64,000 bases of DNA from Methanosarcina sp. UBA289 (lineage in GTDB: Archaea > Halobacteriota > Methanosarcinia > Methanosarcinales > Methanosarcinaceae), in assembly GCA_002496565.1 (NCBI GenBank), contig DAKJ01000018.1:778389-842388 (forward strand), read 5' to 3'. Of this stretch, positions 44,060 through 53,774 are shown piece after piece. The position numbers and the translations under genes are program-made. Every line of letters begins with the position of its first letter. Position 1 is the stretch's first letter. The notes under the pieces are model-generated. The model was not told where the DNA came from, did no database searches, and worked only from the letters and a program-made list of their open reading frames with translations.

Positions 44060-46246
44060 ATGGAGCGGAACTTCCCCATTCAGTGTGCAGATTTTGATAG
44101 GCTGGTTATGGATAATGTTGAAGGAGCTCGGGTAGAAGTTTCCAGTATGCCTGATCTAAGTGATCCCTGTTTATATACGGACCGCGAGTACAGCTGGCTT
44201 CAGTTCAATGACAGGGTACTAGAAGAGGCTTTTGACGATCGCAACCCTCTGCTTGAAAGAGTCAAGTTTCTTTCGATTTTTGGAAGCAACCTTGATGAAT
44301 TTTTCATGGTCAGGGTTTCAGGTATCCAGAAGAGAATAGTGGAAGCTATAAAAGATGACCGGACAGATGAGCTGGCGCAGGAACAGCTTCGCGTTATCCG
44401 AAAAGAGCTTCTCAGGCAGCTTTCTCTCAACGATAGCTGCTGGAATGAAATACTTGAGCCTGCCCTCCGGGAAAAAGGAATTAAAGTTCTCAATTACTTT
44501 GAGCTTTCCGGAAAGGAAAGAGAGAAGCTAAGAGGTTATTTTGAGAGAAATATTTTCCCTTTGCTTACTCCTCTGGGTTTTGATTCAGGGCACCCTTTTC
44601 CTCATATTTCCAACCTCAGCCTTAACCTTGCAGTACTAATTGATGACCCGGACTATGGGGAACGATTTGCCAGGGTTAAGATCCCTCCAATGTTCATGAG
44701 GCTAATAGTTGTTCCTGAAGATGATCAGGATAGAATTACTTCCAGTCTGGAAGAGCTGAACACAGGACGTTTTGTCTGGCTCGAACAGCTTATTGCTGCA
44801 AATCTTGATCTTCTATTTCCGGGACAGCGCATTCTTGGAGCTTATCCATTCAGGATCACACGCGATGCAGACCTCGGGTTTGATGAGGATGGAGATAAAG
44901 ACCTCCTGACCGCTGTAAAACAGAGAGTCGGCAGGAACTACTTCGGGTCGGTTGTCAGACTTGAGACCGATTATACAATGCCCACAAGAGTCTCGGATAT
45001 CCTTCTTAAGAACCTTGACCTTACCTCTTCCCTTATGTTCAGGTCTGCAGCTCCTCTTGGGCTCTCAAGTCTTATTAAACTTACACAGATTAACCGTCCT
45101 GAACTTAAGTATGAACCATTTGAGCCGAAAAAACATTCTCAGCTGGCGAAAAGAGAGAATATTTTTGCAAATCTGAAAAAACAAGATATTCTTCTCTACC
45201 ATCCCTATGATAGTTTTGAGTCGGTAATTGATTTCGTAGAAGAGGCTGCTGACGACTCGGATGTTCTGGCAATCAAAATGACCCTGTACAGGGTGGATGA
45301 CAATTCCAGAATTATTCAGGCCCTTATGAAGGCTGCAGACCGGAAAAAGCAGGTAGTGGTTCTTGTGGAACTTAAAGCCCGCTTTGATGAGGAGAACAAT
45401 ATCGGCTGGGCAAAGGAACTTGAGCGCAAAGGGGTCCATGTAGCTTACGGCTTTCCGGGACGCAAAATCCATGCCAAAATGTGTCTTGTGGTCAGGGCTG
45501 AAAAAGAAGGCATCGGGTACTATGTGCATATGAGCACAGGAAACTATAACGCAGTCACAGGAAAACTGTATACCGATATGGGCTATTTGACAAGTGACTC
45601 TTTCATAGGCAAGGACGTCTCTGATCTTTTTAATGCCCTTACCGGATATTCAAGAAAGGACCATTATATCAAACTCCTTGTAGCTCCTCAGACTTTAAGA
45701 CATCAGATTCTGGAGCGTATCAGGCGTGAAATCGATCTGCACGAGAAGTGTGGGAACGGACACCTGATCTTTAAGATGAATTCCCTTGTGGACTACCAGT
45801 GCATTCGGGAACTCTACAGGGCTTCTCAGGCTGGAGTGAAAGTAGACCTTATTGTCCGGGGAATTTGCTGCCTCAGGCCAGGTATTTTCGGGCTTAGTGA
45901 AAATATCAGGGTTACCTCGATAGTTGGCCGTTTTCTCGAACATTCCAGGATATATTATTTCAGGAACGGCGGAAAAGAAGAAATCTTTATGGGAAGCGCT
46001 GATCTCATGCCGCGCAATCTGGATAACAGGGTAGAAGTCCTCTTTCCGGTCTCTACCGAATACATTCCTGTTGTGAGAGATGTAATCCTTGGCACTCACC
46101 TAAGAGATAACGTCAAAGCTCGCCTGCTTCTCCCTAACGGCAGGACTGAAAGAATCTACCCACAGCCTGAAGAAGAAGAACTGGATTCTCAGTTATGGAT
46201 GCTTGAAAATAGCAAAAGCTGGGATTTAGGATCTAAGAAAGGTTGA
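44060..46246 (+). CDS. ppk: Polyphosphate kinase 1
   Basis: Reversibly makes polyphosphate from ATP. The 728-residue protein has the N-terminal domain LYTDREYSWLQFNDRVLEEAFDDRNPLLERVKFLSIFGSNLDEFFMVRVSG, the catalytic phospholipase-D-like half with VVVLVELKARFDEENNIGWAKELE, and the autophosphorylated histidine in GFPGRKIHAKMCLVVR (about residue 470). HMSTGNYNAVTGKLYTDMGYLT and a second conserved histidine in VGRFLEHSRIYYFRNGGKEE follow. The ATG at 44060 follows GTGAT; GTG 44051 and ATG 44108 are alternatives. ppx and a CYTH/CHAD protein lie within 8 kb, and a structured leader precedes it. Confidence 0.94.
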   Translation: MERNFPIQCADFDRLVMDNVEGARVEVSSMPDLSDPCLYTDREYSWLQFNDRVLEEAFDDRNPLLERVKFLSIFGSNLDEFFMVRVSGIQKRIVEAIKDDRTDELAQEQLRVIRKELLRQLSLNDSCWNEILEPALREKGIKVLNYFELSGKEREKLRGYFERNIFPLLTPLGFDSGHPFPHISNLSLNLAVLIDDPDYGERFARVKIPPMFMRLIVVPEDDQDRITSSLEELNTGRFVWLEQLIAANLDLLFPGQRILGAYPFRITRDADLGFDEDGDKDLLTAVKQRVGRNYFGSVVRLETDYTMPTRVSDILLKNLDLTSSLMFRSAAPLGLSSLIKLTQINRPELKYEPFEPKKHSQLAKRENIFANLKKQDILLYHPYDSFESVIDFVEEAADDSDVLAIKMTLYRVDDNSRIIQALMKAADRKKQVVVLVELKARFDEENNIGWAKELERKGVHVAYGFPGRKIHAKMCLVVRAEKEGIGYYVHMSTGNYNAVTGKLYTDMGYLTSDSFIGKDVSDLFNALTGYSRKDHYIKLLVAPQTLRHQILERIRREIDLHEKCGNGHLIFKMNSLVDYQCIRELYRASQAGVKVDLIVRGICCLRPGIFGLSENIRVTSIVGRFLEHSRIYYFRNGGKEEIFMGSADLMPRNLDNRVEVLFPVSTEYIPVVRDVILGTHLRDNVKARLLLPNGRTERIYPQPEEEELDSQLWMLENSKSWDLGSKKG

Positions 46247-46466
46247 AAATGGGAAGTTCTTCTTTTCATTTTTTTCTTCATTTTTCTCTATTTTTATAGT
46301 TCACATTAGTCTACATTTCTAATTGGTTTATCTGTGATTTATACAAAACTGGAAAATAAAAAATCTAATTAACTGTTATTGCGCTAAAAGATAGTAGGAA
46401 TTTCAATATGCTTGGTTTATCTTATTATTACTAAAAAGAAAAAAATGAGAACGTTTTATTTTAAAT

Positions 46467-46910
46467 TTATCCCTTTTTCTTAGAAACTAATTTTTCTTGA
46501 GCGTTATACAAATATGCTGTGTCTCCATACTCCTTATGTTTTGGGTCATAGTTATTCCAGATAAATGAATACTTATTCCAATAAAGCGTACTTCCAGAGT
46601 TTTTACCACTTCCGCTTCTGAGAGTTACCGAAGATTTAGATTTCAGTGTGTATGAAGAAAATGTATAAGTATGCTTAGCGCCCTCGTCTTTTATTTTCCA
46701 ACCTTTCAAATTTATTAATGTCTTTCCTCTATTTGTGATTTTGACATATTCTTGATATGGCTTTTCACCAGGAGCGCCGACATCCAAAACACTGATATAA
46801 ACTGAGTTGCTCGAACTGCTGCTCTTAGTCGTTGCACCTAAAGCAGGAGAAAGAGTGCCCAAAATTAAACACATAGCCAAAAAGATAACAACTATTCGAT
46901 TTTTAGACAT
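46467..46910 (-). CDS. Secreted lamin-tail-domain protein
   Basis: A 147-residue exported protein with a clear N-terminal signal peptide (NRIVVIFLAMCLILGTLSPALGATT, cleavage probably after ALG or ATT). A Ser-rich stretch follows and then a single lamin-tail domain (VYISVLDVGAPGEKPYQEYVKITNRGKTLINLKGWKIKDEGAKHTYTFSSYTL...WNKYSFIWNNYDPKHKEYGDTAYLYNAQEKLV). The EYVxIxNxG and GWxIxDEG signatures are distinctive. Such domains occur in extracellular and nuclease-associated proteins; the ligand here is unknown. It sits on the opposite strand between ppk and ppx, so a role in polyphosphate biology is not implied. Confidence 0.85.
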   Translation of the reverse strand: MSKNRIVVIFLAMCLILGTLSPALGATTKSSSSSNSVYISVLDVGAPGEKPYQEYVKITNRGKTLINLKGWKIKDEGAKHTYTFSSYTLKSKSSVTLRSGSGKNSGSTLYWNKYSFIWNNYDPKHKEYGDTAYLYNAQEKLVSKKKG

Positions 46911-47482
46911 AATCTCACCTATGATATCTGCCCTTATTTTTTGAGATATTCATCTAGTATATTTAAAATGTGTATATTTCTACTGATTTATACAAAATAG
47001 AAAAACATATATTTACAAAATATTCAGGTATGGGCATACATAATTATATTTAAACTTCTCCAGACAACTTTTTGGATAGTCTGGCTTGTCGCTAGCTGAT
47101 TAGTTGTCAAGCTGGTCAACAATAGCACTTCTGTTTACTAATTTTAAAAAGTTCTTTCTGAATTCGATCATTACAGTAACTATATGAATAGAGACTTTAA
47201 TAACCTATGAGTGTAAACTGAAACACAAAAAACATTTTAGATCCACAGATATATGTTTTTAATAAAAACGGCTTAGTTTTTCCTGTAACTATTATACAGA
47301 AAAAAACCCTTAAAAAAGAGCTTTCTTGATACCCTTTCTTTATTGAGTGTATAAATACACAATCTGTCCAATACATAAACTGAATCTGTGCGGAAATAAT
47401 AACGGTTACAAACTTTCGGAAACTACTAAATAATCTCAAATAGAATAAAAATATGAACTAGTATTGTGAAGCTTATTTTGAG
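46911..47482. other. Intergenic region upstream of ppx
   Basis: AT-rich with no credible gene. AGTTGTCAAGCTGGTCAAC-like imperfect inverted repeats occur around 47080-47122 (GGCTTGTC and GTTGTCAAGC). The open frames here lack start signals. Confidence 0.35.
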
Positions 47483-47503
47483 TTTCTCGACTCCTTCGAG
47501 AAA
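47483..47503 (+). promoter_or_regulatory. 8-bp hairpin in the ppx leader
   Basis: TTTCTCGA (47483-47490) and TCGAGAAA (47496-47503) are exact reverse complements with a 5-nt loop, 30 bp before the ppx ATG and just ahead of its AGGTGG ribosome site (about 47523). Confidence 0.5.
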
Positions 47504-47533
47504 AACGAAAGACAGGGCTTTCAGGTGGTAATA

Positions 47534-49183
47534 ATGGAACCCGAGAAAATCTCCGAAGGCAGAGTTGTTGCGTTTATCGATATAGGCACTAACTCGATCC
47601 GGCTTCTTCTGGTTCGGATCAACCCCAATGGGTCTTACCTGCCCCTGACCAAGCAGAAGGAGACCGTCCGGCTTGGAGATCAGGAATTCATAGATAGGAT
47701 TCTGCAGCCGAAGGCAATAGAACGCGCAGTTGTTGTCTGTAAAAAGTTCATGGAACTTGCCAGAGCCTACAGGGCAGAAGAGGTTATAGCTGTGGCCACC
47801 TCGGCAACCCGCGACGCAAGCAATAAAGTTCAGCTTCTCGAAATGTTGAAACGGGAGGCAAACCTGGAAGTCTGTACAATCTCCGGAACCGAAGAAGCTC
47901 GCCTTATTTACCTTGGAGTTTCAAGCGGGCTTAGGCTCGGGAACTCAAAAGCTCTATTCATAGATATCGGAGGGGGGAGTACCGAAGTATCAGTGGGGGA
48001 TCAGACTCATTGTTATTTTCTCTATTCCCTTAACCTTGGAGCGATCAGGCTGACAAACATGTTTCTACCGGATGAGACAGGGCCTGTTTCCGAGGAGCAG
48101 TATGAGCAGATTAAGGCCCATATCCGGCGTAAGATTACAGATATAACAAAAGACCTTTCTAGGTATAACATAAGCTGTTCAATCGGAAGCTCGGGAACAA
48201 TTGAAAATCTTGCCAAGGTCGCTTTTGTCTATCTGCACAAAACAGCCCATGAAAGCTTTGAGAAACTGGAATACGAAGACCTGAAGAAAATAGTCCGGGC
48301 AATATGTGCAATACCTCTCGAAGAACGGCGCAAGTTCCCGGGAATCAATGCACAAAGAGCAGATATTATCATCTCAGGGGCTGCAATTATTGAAACGTTT
48401 ATGGAAGAGCTGGGAATCTCCGAAATTCGAGTAAGTAAACGCGGGCTTCGAGAAGGGCTGCTTGTAGACTATATCTCAAAGAGCGAATTCTCCTACATGA
48501 TTACCCAGATGTCGGTAAGAAAACGCAGCATTATGCAGCTAGGGCTTACCTGCAATTTCGATGAAGAGCATGCCCATACCGTTACCAGACTTGCCCTTGA
48601 GCTCTTTGACAGTATTCAGGCGCTTGGAATTTATGCGTTCAGGGCAGGGGAAAGGGAACTTCTTGAGTACGGTTCCATCCTGCACGATATAGGGACATTC
48701 CTATCATATGATACCCACCAGGCTCACGCCTATCATCTGATACGGGAAAGCAGTCTTCCCGGTTTCCAGCCTGAAGAAATCGAAATCATAGCGAATCTTG
48801 CCTACTTCCACAGGAAAAACACGCCTAAAAAGAAACATCCCAATTTTGTCGGGCTTAATAAAGATGTAGTAAAAAGCATCAGGGTTCTCAGTGCCCTGCT
48901 CCGCATTGCCGAAGGCCTCGACCGCTCTCACAATGGAATTATTTCGCATGTCCGGTTTTATATTGCCTCTACTGACAGCCTAGTGCTTGAAATGCATGCT
49001 CAACGGGAGTGCCAGCTTGAAATCTGGGAGGTAGAGAAACAGAAGAAATACTTTAAGAAAATTTTCGGATACAATATTCAATCCAAAGTTCTTATAAAAC
49101 AGGAAGCTGGAGTTCCCTTAGTCCTTGAAGGGGGTGCTGAGCTTGAGGAAATCCCAGGGGTTGAAATGTCCTCAAAAAATTAA
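47534..49183 (+). CDS. ppx: Exopolyphosphatase (Ppx/GppA family) with HD domain
   Basis: Degrades polyphosphate from its ends and/or hydrolyses pppGpp. The 549-residue protein has the actin-like fold: AFIDIGTNSIRLLLVRI (phosphate 1), AVATSATRDASNKVQLL, the catalytic-glutamate region CTISGTEEARLIYLGV, and LFIDIGGGSTEVSVGD (phosphate 2). The C-terminal HD-type domain has HAHTVTRLALELFDSI and LHDIGTFLSYDTHQAHAYHLI with intact HD residues, then RILSALLRIAEGLDRSH-like sequence. The ATG at 47534 has AGGTGGT upstream; GTG 47525 overlaps that SD. It is the functional counterpart of the ppk1 gene 1.3 kb upstream. Confidence 0.93.
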   Translation: MEPEKISEGRVVAFIDIGTNSIRLLLVRINPNGSYLPLTKQKETVRLGDQEFIDRILQPKAIERAVVVCKKFMELARAYRAEEVIAVATSATRDASNKVQLLEMLKREANLEVCTISGTEEARLIYLGVSSGLRLGNSKALFIDIGGGSTEVSVGDQTHCYFLYSLNLGAIRLTNMFLPDETGPVSEEQYEQIKAHIRRKITDITKDLSRYNISCSIGSSGTIENLAKVAFVYLHKTAHESFEKLEYEDLKKIVRAICAIPLEERRKFPGINAQRADIIISGAAIIETFMEELGISEIRVSKRGLREGLLVDYISKSEFSYMITQMSVRKRSIMQLGLTCNFDEEHAHTVTRLALELFDSIQALGIYAFRAGERELLEYGSILHDIGTFLSYDTHQAHAYHLIRESSLPGFQPEEIEIIANLAYFHRKNTPKKKHPNFVGLNKDVVKSIRVLSALLRIAEGLDRSHNGIISHVRFYIASTDSLVLEMHAQRECQLEIWEVEKQKKYFKKIFGYNIQSKVLIKQEAGVPLVLEGGAELEEIPGVEMSSKN

Positions 49184-49311
49184 ATTAAAATTAAATCAAA
49201 AATTAAATGGATTTATGGAGAAAATTTTGAAGTAAATCTGTTCAGAAAGCTTAGTCATAAAATTTATTCGCGAAGTTCATCTATAAAAAATTACTACAGT
49301 TGTGTACTGCA

Positions 49312-51948
49312 TTAATACAGGTTTCTCACTGCGTTTTCAATCCTTTCCCTGAAATTTTCATTGCATATCTTTTCCCACGCTTCGGGAAAGGTATTGAGCA
49401 GTGTCTGGAGTTCTTCTTCCCTGTATGCGATATAGGCTTCGATTCCTTCTGCGCCCTCGGAAAACTTCTTTTTTCTGGAATCTTTTTCACTTTCGGCGGA
49501 ATCCCATTCTCCGGTTCTCAGGTAAGAACCCAGCAGGTCAAGTGCAACGACTGCATCGTGGAGATTTCCAAGATAATCCTGGAAGGTTTTGAGTTCTTTG
49601 ATCAGGAGTTTTGCGTCTTCTCCAAGTACGCTCTCAAAGAATTCGAGGGTATAACGCATTCCTTTGGTTGCAATTCTGAGCCTGTGGAGACGTTCAACAG
49701 GAAGATAAGGCCCTTCCACCCATTCGGAGTAAGCACTGATATCTGCTAAACGTCTATAAAGGATTGAAGGAAGCACTTCTCTTACCCTGTGGGGTAATGC
49801 ATCATGTTTTCTATTTGTTACAGGAAGGATTAGAGTTTCGGGAGAAACAAGTGTGTCTGAAAAATCTTTTTTGAAATTGTAGTATTTTTCACTGTCCAGG
49901 TAATCAAGCATATTTTTCCTGGCTTTTTCTCTCTCTTCCGTAAGCACTGTGAAAAGCGGATCAAGATCATGTTCATGTCCTGGAGGTAAAGTTTTCAGGT
50001 ATTTTTCGGCTTTTTCGCGGAAAACATCCAGATCCCTGACTTCTCCAAGTGAGCCAAGCGTTCTCTTGAGCCCTTTGAGGTGAGGCTCAAGATGTTCGGA
50101 ATCGAGATAATCCTCAAAAACCTTTGCTGCAGCTCTCATTCTGCGGACTGCAACCCGCATATCGTGTAATTCTTCGATCTCTTCTCCTTTTATAGTTCCT
50201 TCTTCATGGGAGAGCATACAGGAAAATTGATAGGAAAATATCCTGCAGGCAATCAAGGCCATAGAATCTGTCGGTTTGACAGCTACCTCTCCAAGCAGCT
50301 TGCATTTCTTCTTTTCTGGGTTTTTCTCTCTTGCAGCTTTTTTTTCTTCTGACTTTTTCTCCTCTCTGGCCTGTTTCTTCGTTTTGATTTCTTTTTTTTC
50401 GGATTCTTCTTTGATTGGAACTTTTTCTTCCTCAGCAATCTGAGAAAACAGGAGTTTCCTTCCGAAGAAATATTTCCAGAGCTTACTTTGTGCTTCAAAC
50501 TTTTTTGCAGCTTTTTCAGTTGGAGATCCGATTATTTCTATCTCCAGAGCATTTTCAAGCTTCCTTGCCTTTCTTGACCTAATTTCGAGAGACTCCAAGA
50601 GATCTGCAATCGACATAATGGCTGAAAGTATCAGGGCTTTATTCTGAAGACCAGGAGGCAGCCCCGTATGGAAACTTTTCAAAGTTGAGCTTAAACTTTT
50701 TTCGCTTACAGAAGGGCTTACACAAAGGTCTTGAAGTTTAATAATAAGGCCGAGCATTAAAATTTCGTGAAGTCTGAGCCCTTTTACAGGATGTGTCAGA
50801 AGAATTTCCCTGCTCATACGTGTGCTCTCTTCAGGAAAAATGGAGTTTCCGGTATCTTTCAGATAGGCTGCAAGTTCCAGAAGTTTTCTCTCTTCCTGCC
50901 CCAATCCGTGGCATACAGACAGCTCATCAAAAAGTGTAAGAGTATATTCCCTTCTTCTTTCGGCCTGGTTTTTATTTGCTCCATAATACTCAAGCAGGCT
51001 TTCCGGGTCCCATTGCTTATCATATTGCTTAAGTTCTAAAGCTTTCTTTTCCTTTTTAGAAAAGCAATTTTTTCCGGTCTGAAGATGGAATTCAGGGTCC
51101 TTTTCTTTATAAGTTGTAAAAGGAAAAATAGAAAGCCTTTTCTCCTTAAATTTTGAACGCATAGCTTTTATTTCGGTTTGAGGAAGTTTTAAAAGCAGGC
51201 TGAGCTCTTCGCAGCTCTTTCCTCTATCAAGTCCCATTAAAATTTGAGCTTGCTTTCCATACACATTTTTCTGATCTGCAAGCTGTGCACAAAAAGCTCT
51301 TTCTTTCAGGCTAAGGAAGGTTTTCTCAGGAAGGTTTTCCATGAAAAGAAAAGCTCTCTCGAACTTGGAAAATTGGCTCTCAGCCAGGTTGTAGTGCTTG
51401 AGAAGGAGACGCCGGATAATTTCTAGATCTTCTGATCTTCCTTCACTTTTAAGCTCAACTTCAAACTCATTGTAGTTCTTTTCCTTACCTTTACTTTTCA
51501 GGCTGACCCGATCCAGGTAAGTCTCAGCTATAAGCTTTTTTCCCATTTTTACCTGGCGAATCATCCTTTTCTGTTTAAGGGACAGCAGCGGTAAAAGGTC
51601 AAGTCCTGCCGTAAATTCAAAAATCAGATTTCTAATACGGGAGTCAGGACATGCAAGCACTGAAGCTCCTTCAGGTAGAAAACTTACATGCTCTTCTCGC
51701 TTGTGAGTTCCGCCTTCGAAACCTCCCAGGCTTTTAATAGTTATCCAGCTTCCGTCTTCCCCATACGCTTTTCTGACCCGCAGATAGTATCCAGAAGCCA
51801 TAATAGCCCGGTTCTCAGTATCAAAGAAAATATCTTCATTTAACTGAATTTTTGCCTCTAAAAGAGAGTATGAAGCCAGCTTTGAAAGACTTTCAAGGGC
51901 CTGAAAATCTGCTTCTTCCTTTACCAGAAATTTAGATTCTATCTCCAT
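49312..51948 (-). CDS. CYTH - degenerate HD - CHAD fusion protein
   Basis: An 878-residue protein, converging with ppx. The CYTH domain (about 1-200) begins MEIESKF (the ExExK metal/phosphate-binding signature) and continues with YYLRVRKA and ITIKSLGG. A middle domain (about 320-480) is similar in layout to the Ppx C-terminal HD domain, but reads LAAYLKDTGNS where ppx has LHDIG, so metal binding is lost. A lysine/glutamate-rich linker (about 510-560) leads to a CHAD domain (about 580-870) with HDMRVAVRRMRAAAKVF and LHRLRIATKGMRYTLEFF. CHAD domains bind polyphosphate and CYTH enzymes act on triphosphates, so it probably targets or processes polyphosphate. Confidence 0.88.
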   Translation of the reverse strand: MEIESKFLVKEEADFQALESLSKLASYSLLEAKIQLNEDIFFDTENRAIMASGYYLRVRKAYGEDGSWITIKSLGGFEGGTHKREEHVSFLPEGASVLACPDSRIRNLIFEFTAGLDLLPLLSLKQKRMIRQVKMGKKLIAETYLDRVSLKSKGKEKNYNEFEVELKSEGRSEDLEIIRRLLLKHYNLAESQFSKFERAFLFMENLPEKTFLSLKERAFCAQLADQKNVYGKQAQILMGLDRGKSCEELSLLLKLPQTEIKAMRSKFKEKRLSIFPFTTYKEKDPEFHLQTGKNCFSKKEKKALELKQYDKQWDPESLLEYYGANKNQAERRREYTLTLFDELSVCHGLGQEERKLLELAAYLKDTGNSIFPEESTRMSREILLTHPVKGLRLHEILMLGLIIKLQDLCVSPSVSEKSLSSTLKSFHTGLPPGLQNKALILSAIMSIADLLESLEIRSRKARKLENALEIEIIGSPTEKAAKKFEAQSKLWKYFFGRKLLFSQIAEEEKVPIKEESEKKEIKTKKQAREEKKSEEKKAAREKNPEKKKCKLLGEVAVKPTDSMALIACRIFSYQFSCMLSHEEGTIKGEEIEELHDMRVAVRRMRAAAKVFEDYLDSEHLEPHLKGLKRTLGSLGEVRDLDVFREKAEKYLKTLPPGHEHDLDPLFTVLTEEREKARKNMLDYLDSEKYYNFKKDFSDTLVSPETLILPVTNRKHDALPHRVREVLPSILYRRLADISAYSEWVEGPYLPVERLHRLRIATKGMRYTLEFFESVLGEDAKLLIKELKTFQDYLGNLHDAVVALDLLGSYLRTGEWDSAESEKDSRKKKFSEGAEGIEAYIAYREEELQTLLNTFPEAWEKICNENFRERIENAVRNLY

Positions 51949-52652
51949 ACTATCTTTCCAGCCCGGGTTTTTCTTATGATTAAAGGATTATGATTAAATT
52001 ACAGATATGTGTTTAAAATTACAGTTAAATTAGTTGAGATGCTATATATCTCAGAACCTCTAAAGGATTATTTTTTCTAAACTATTTTTCTGAGTTGTTT
52101 TATAATTACTACTCAAATCTTTATAAATAAATCTAATTTTATTCTTTTTATCTGTTAAAATTAACCAATACACACTATTTTCAAATTAATTATATTCTAA
52201 TTCTTTATGAAACAGCTTTAATATTAATCATCTAAAAATGACTAATTAATTAAATTATATGTTGAATAACAATTCAAAAAAGCTAAATGCAGTAAAGCAA
52301 TATTTACTAAAAATTTAGAAAAAACAGCAAGGATACTCTCAAAATTCAGTTTCTCAGGAATTTAGTTTATACTATCTGAATTTATCTTGCTAAGTAATTT
52401 ATCCAATAGAATCTCGTTTGATTACTTATAGATTATTCCATTAGATTGATAGAGAGTGTTCCATTTAAATTGATAGATATCATTCAATTCAGAATGCAGA
52501 ACTATCTTATTTCCTGCACTGTAACCAGTTCAGCTCCTTTCCCAGCCGAAAATAATTTTACAGCCCCGAGCTTTCATACTATTGAATTTTTAATATTGAC
52601 AAGCTTTCAATTATTAATGATAACGGATTAATGATTTATGGAGTAACTTCCC
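51949..52652. other. Very AT-rich region upstream of the Orc1/Cdc6 gene
   Basis: ~700 bp with no gene, extremely AT-rich, between the divergent CHAD-protein and orc1/cdc6 genes. In archaea such regions often contain a replication origin with ORB repeats. I see no long GC-rich inverted ORB-like boxes, only the direct repeat at 52436-52477, so origin status is open. Confidence 0.35.
52436..52477. repeat. Two direct 19-bp repeats upstream of orc1/cdc6
   Basis: TTCCATTAGATTGATAGAG (52436-52454) and TTCCATTTAAATTGATAGA (52459-52477) match closely with a 23-bp period, about 180 bp before the orc1/cdc6 start. They could be initiator- or regulator-binding sites. Confidence 0.45.
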
Positions 52653-53774
52653 TTGACAGGTAATGACATACTATTCTGGGATGAGACCCTATTTAAGGAT
52701 CCGTCGGTGCTTGAGCCTGACTATCTTCCTGATTATTTTCCCCACAGGGAGTCACAATTGAATGGGCTTAGATTTGCGCTCAAGCCAGCCCTGCGCGGTA
52801 TGCGGCCTTTGAATTGTTTGCTGGTAGGTCCTCCCGGAACAGGAAAGACCAGTGCAGTTATGAAGGTATTCAAAGAAGTCGAAGCCCATGCGACTGGTAT
52901 CGTTACCGTCAAAGTCAACTGTCAGATTGATTCCACGCGCTTTGCAGTAATGTCCAGAATTTACAGGAAGCTTTTTGGAATCTCTCCTCCCAATTCAGGA
53001 ATTGCGTTCAGAAAGATCTTTGAAACCGTTGTTAATTTTCTCGTTTCATCGGAAAAAGTTCTTCTTGTTGCTCTTGATGACCTTAATTACCTCTGTTACG
53101 AGGGACATGCCAATGAAGTAATGTATTCGCTGCTGAGAGCGCATGAGCAATATCCTGGAGCAAAGATAGGAGTAATTGGGATCGTAAATGATGCTGCTGA
53201 CCTCTACTGTCTGGATTCAAGAGTGAATTCGGTTTTTCTGCCTGAAGATATTCCTTTCCCGAGATACGGAAGTGCTGAAATTCTTGATATTCTCAAAGAT
53301 CGGGTAAAATATGGCTTTTATCCGAAGGTAATTTCTGATGAGTTACTAGAACTTGTGGTCTCATATGTAGAAAGGACCGGAGACCTCAGGGTTGGAATTG
53401 ATCTTCTAAAACGTTCCGGTTTTAATGCCGAACGCAGGGGAAGCCGTACAATCTCTTCTGAAGATGTGGAAAAAGCGTATGAAGCTTCCAAACTGCTTCA
53501 TCTGTGCAGGGGTATAAGTCTCCTGTCCGGTCCTGAAAAACATCTGCTTGAGCTAATAGCAAAAAGAGGAGAAATTCAGGCAGGTGAACTTTACAAATCT
53601 TTCCATGAATTAACCCAGCTCGGATATACTCGCTTTTACGGGATTGTCAACAGGCTCCAGGTGCTTAACTACATAGATGCGGACTTTACCGGCAAGGGTC
53701 AGAGAGGCAGGACTAGAATTATAAAAACAAAATTTGGGGCCGAGGATATTCTTAATTGCCTTAAAAAAGGCTGA
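52653..53774 (+). CDS. cdc6: Orc1/Cdc6 replication initiation protein
   Basis: AAA+ initiator that recognises archaeal origins and recruits MCM. The 373-residue protein has PDYLPDYFPHRESQLNGL, Walker A LLVGPPGTGKTSAVMKVF (about residues 56-73), Walker B VLLVALDDLNYLCYEG and sensor 1 IGVIGIVNDAADLY. RTGDLRVGIDLLKRSGFNAER (sensor 2 helix) and a C-terminal winged-helix domain (ELTQLGYTRFYGIVNRLQVLNYIDADFTGKGQRGRTRIIK) follow. The TTG start at 52653 has GGAGTAA as SD. Methanosarcina genomes usually carry more than one orc1/cdc6, so this need not be the main origin protein. Confidence 0.93.
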   Translation: MTGNDILFWDETLFKDPSVLEPDYLPDYFPHRESQLNGLRFALKPALRGMRPLNCLLVGPPGTGKTSAVMKVFKEVEAHATGIVTVKVNCQIDSTRFAVMSRIYRKLFGISPPNSGIAFRKIFETVVNFLVSSEKVLLVALDDLNYLCYEGHANEVMYSLLRAHEQYPGAKIGVIGIVNDAADLYCLDSRVNSVFLPEDIPFPRYGSAEILDILKDRVKYGFYPKVISDELLELVVSYVERTGDLRVGIDLLKRSGFNAERRGSRTISSEDVEKAYEASKLLHLCRGISLLSGPEKHLLELIAKRGEIQAGELYKSFHELTQLGYTRFYGIVNRLQVLNYIDADFTGKGQRGRTRIIKTKFGAEDILNCLKKG

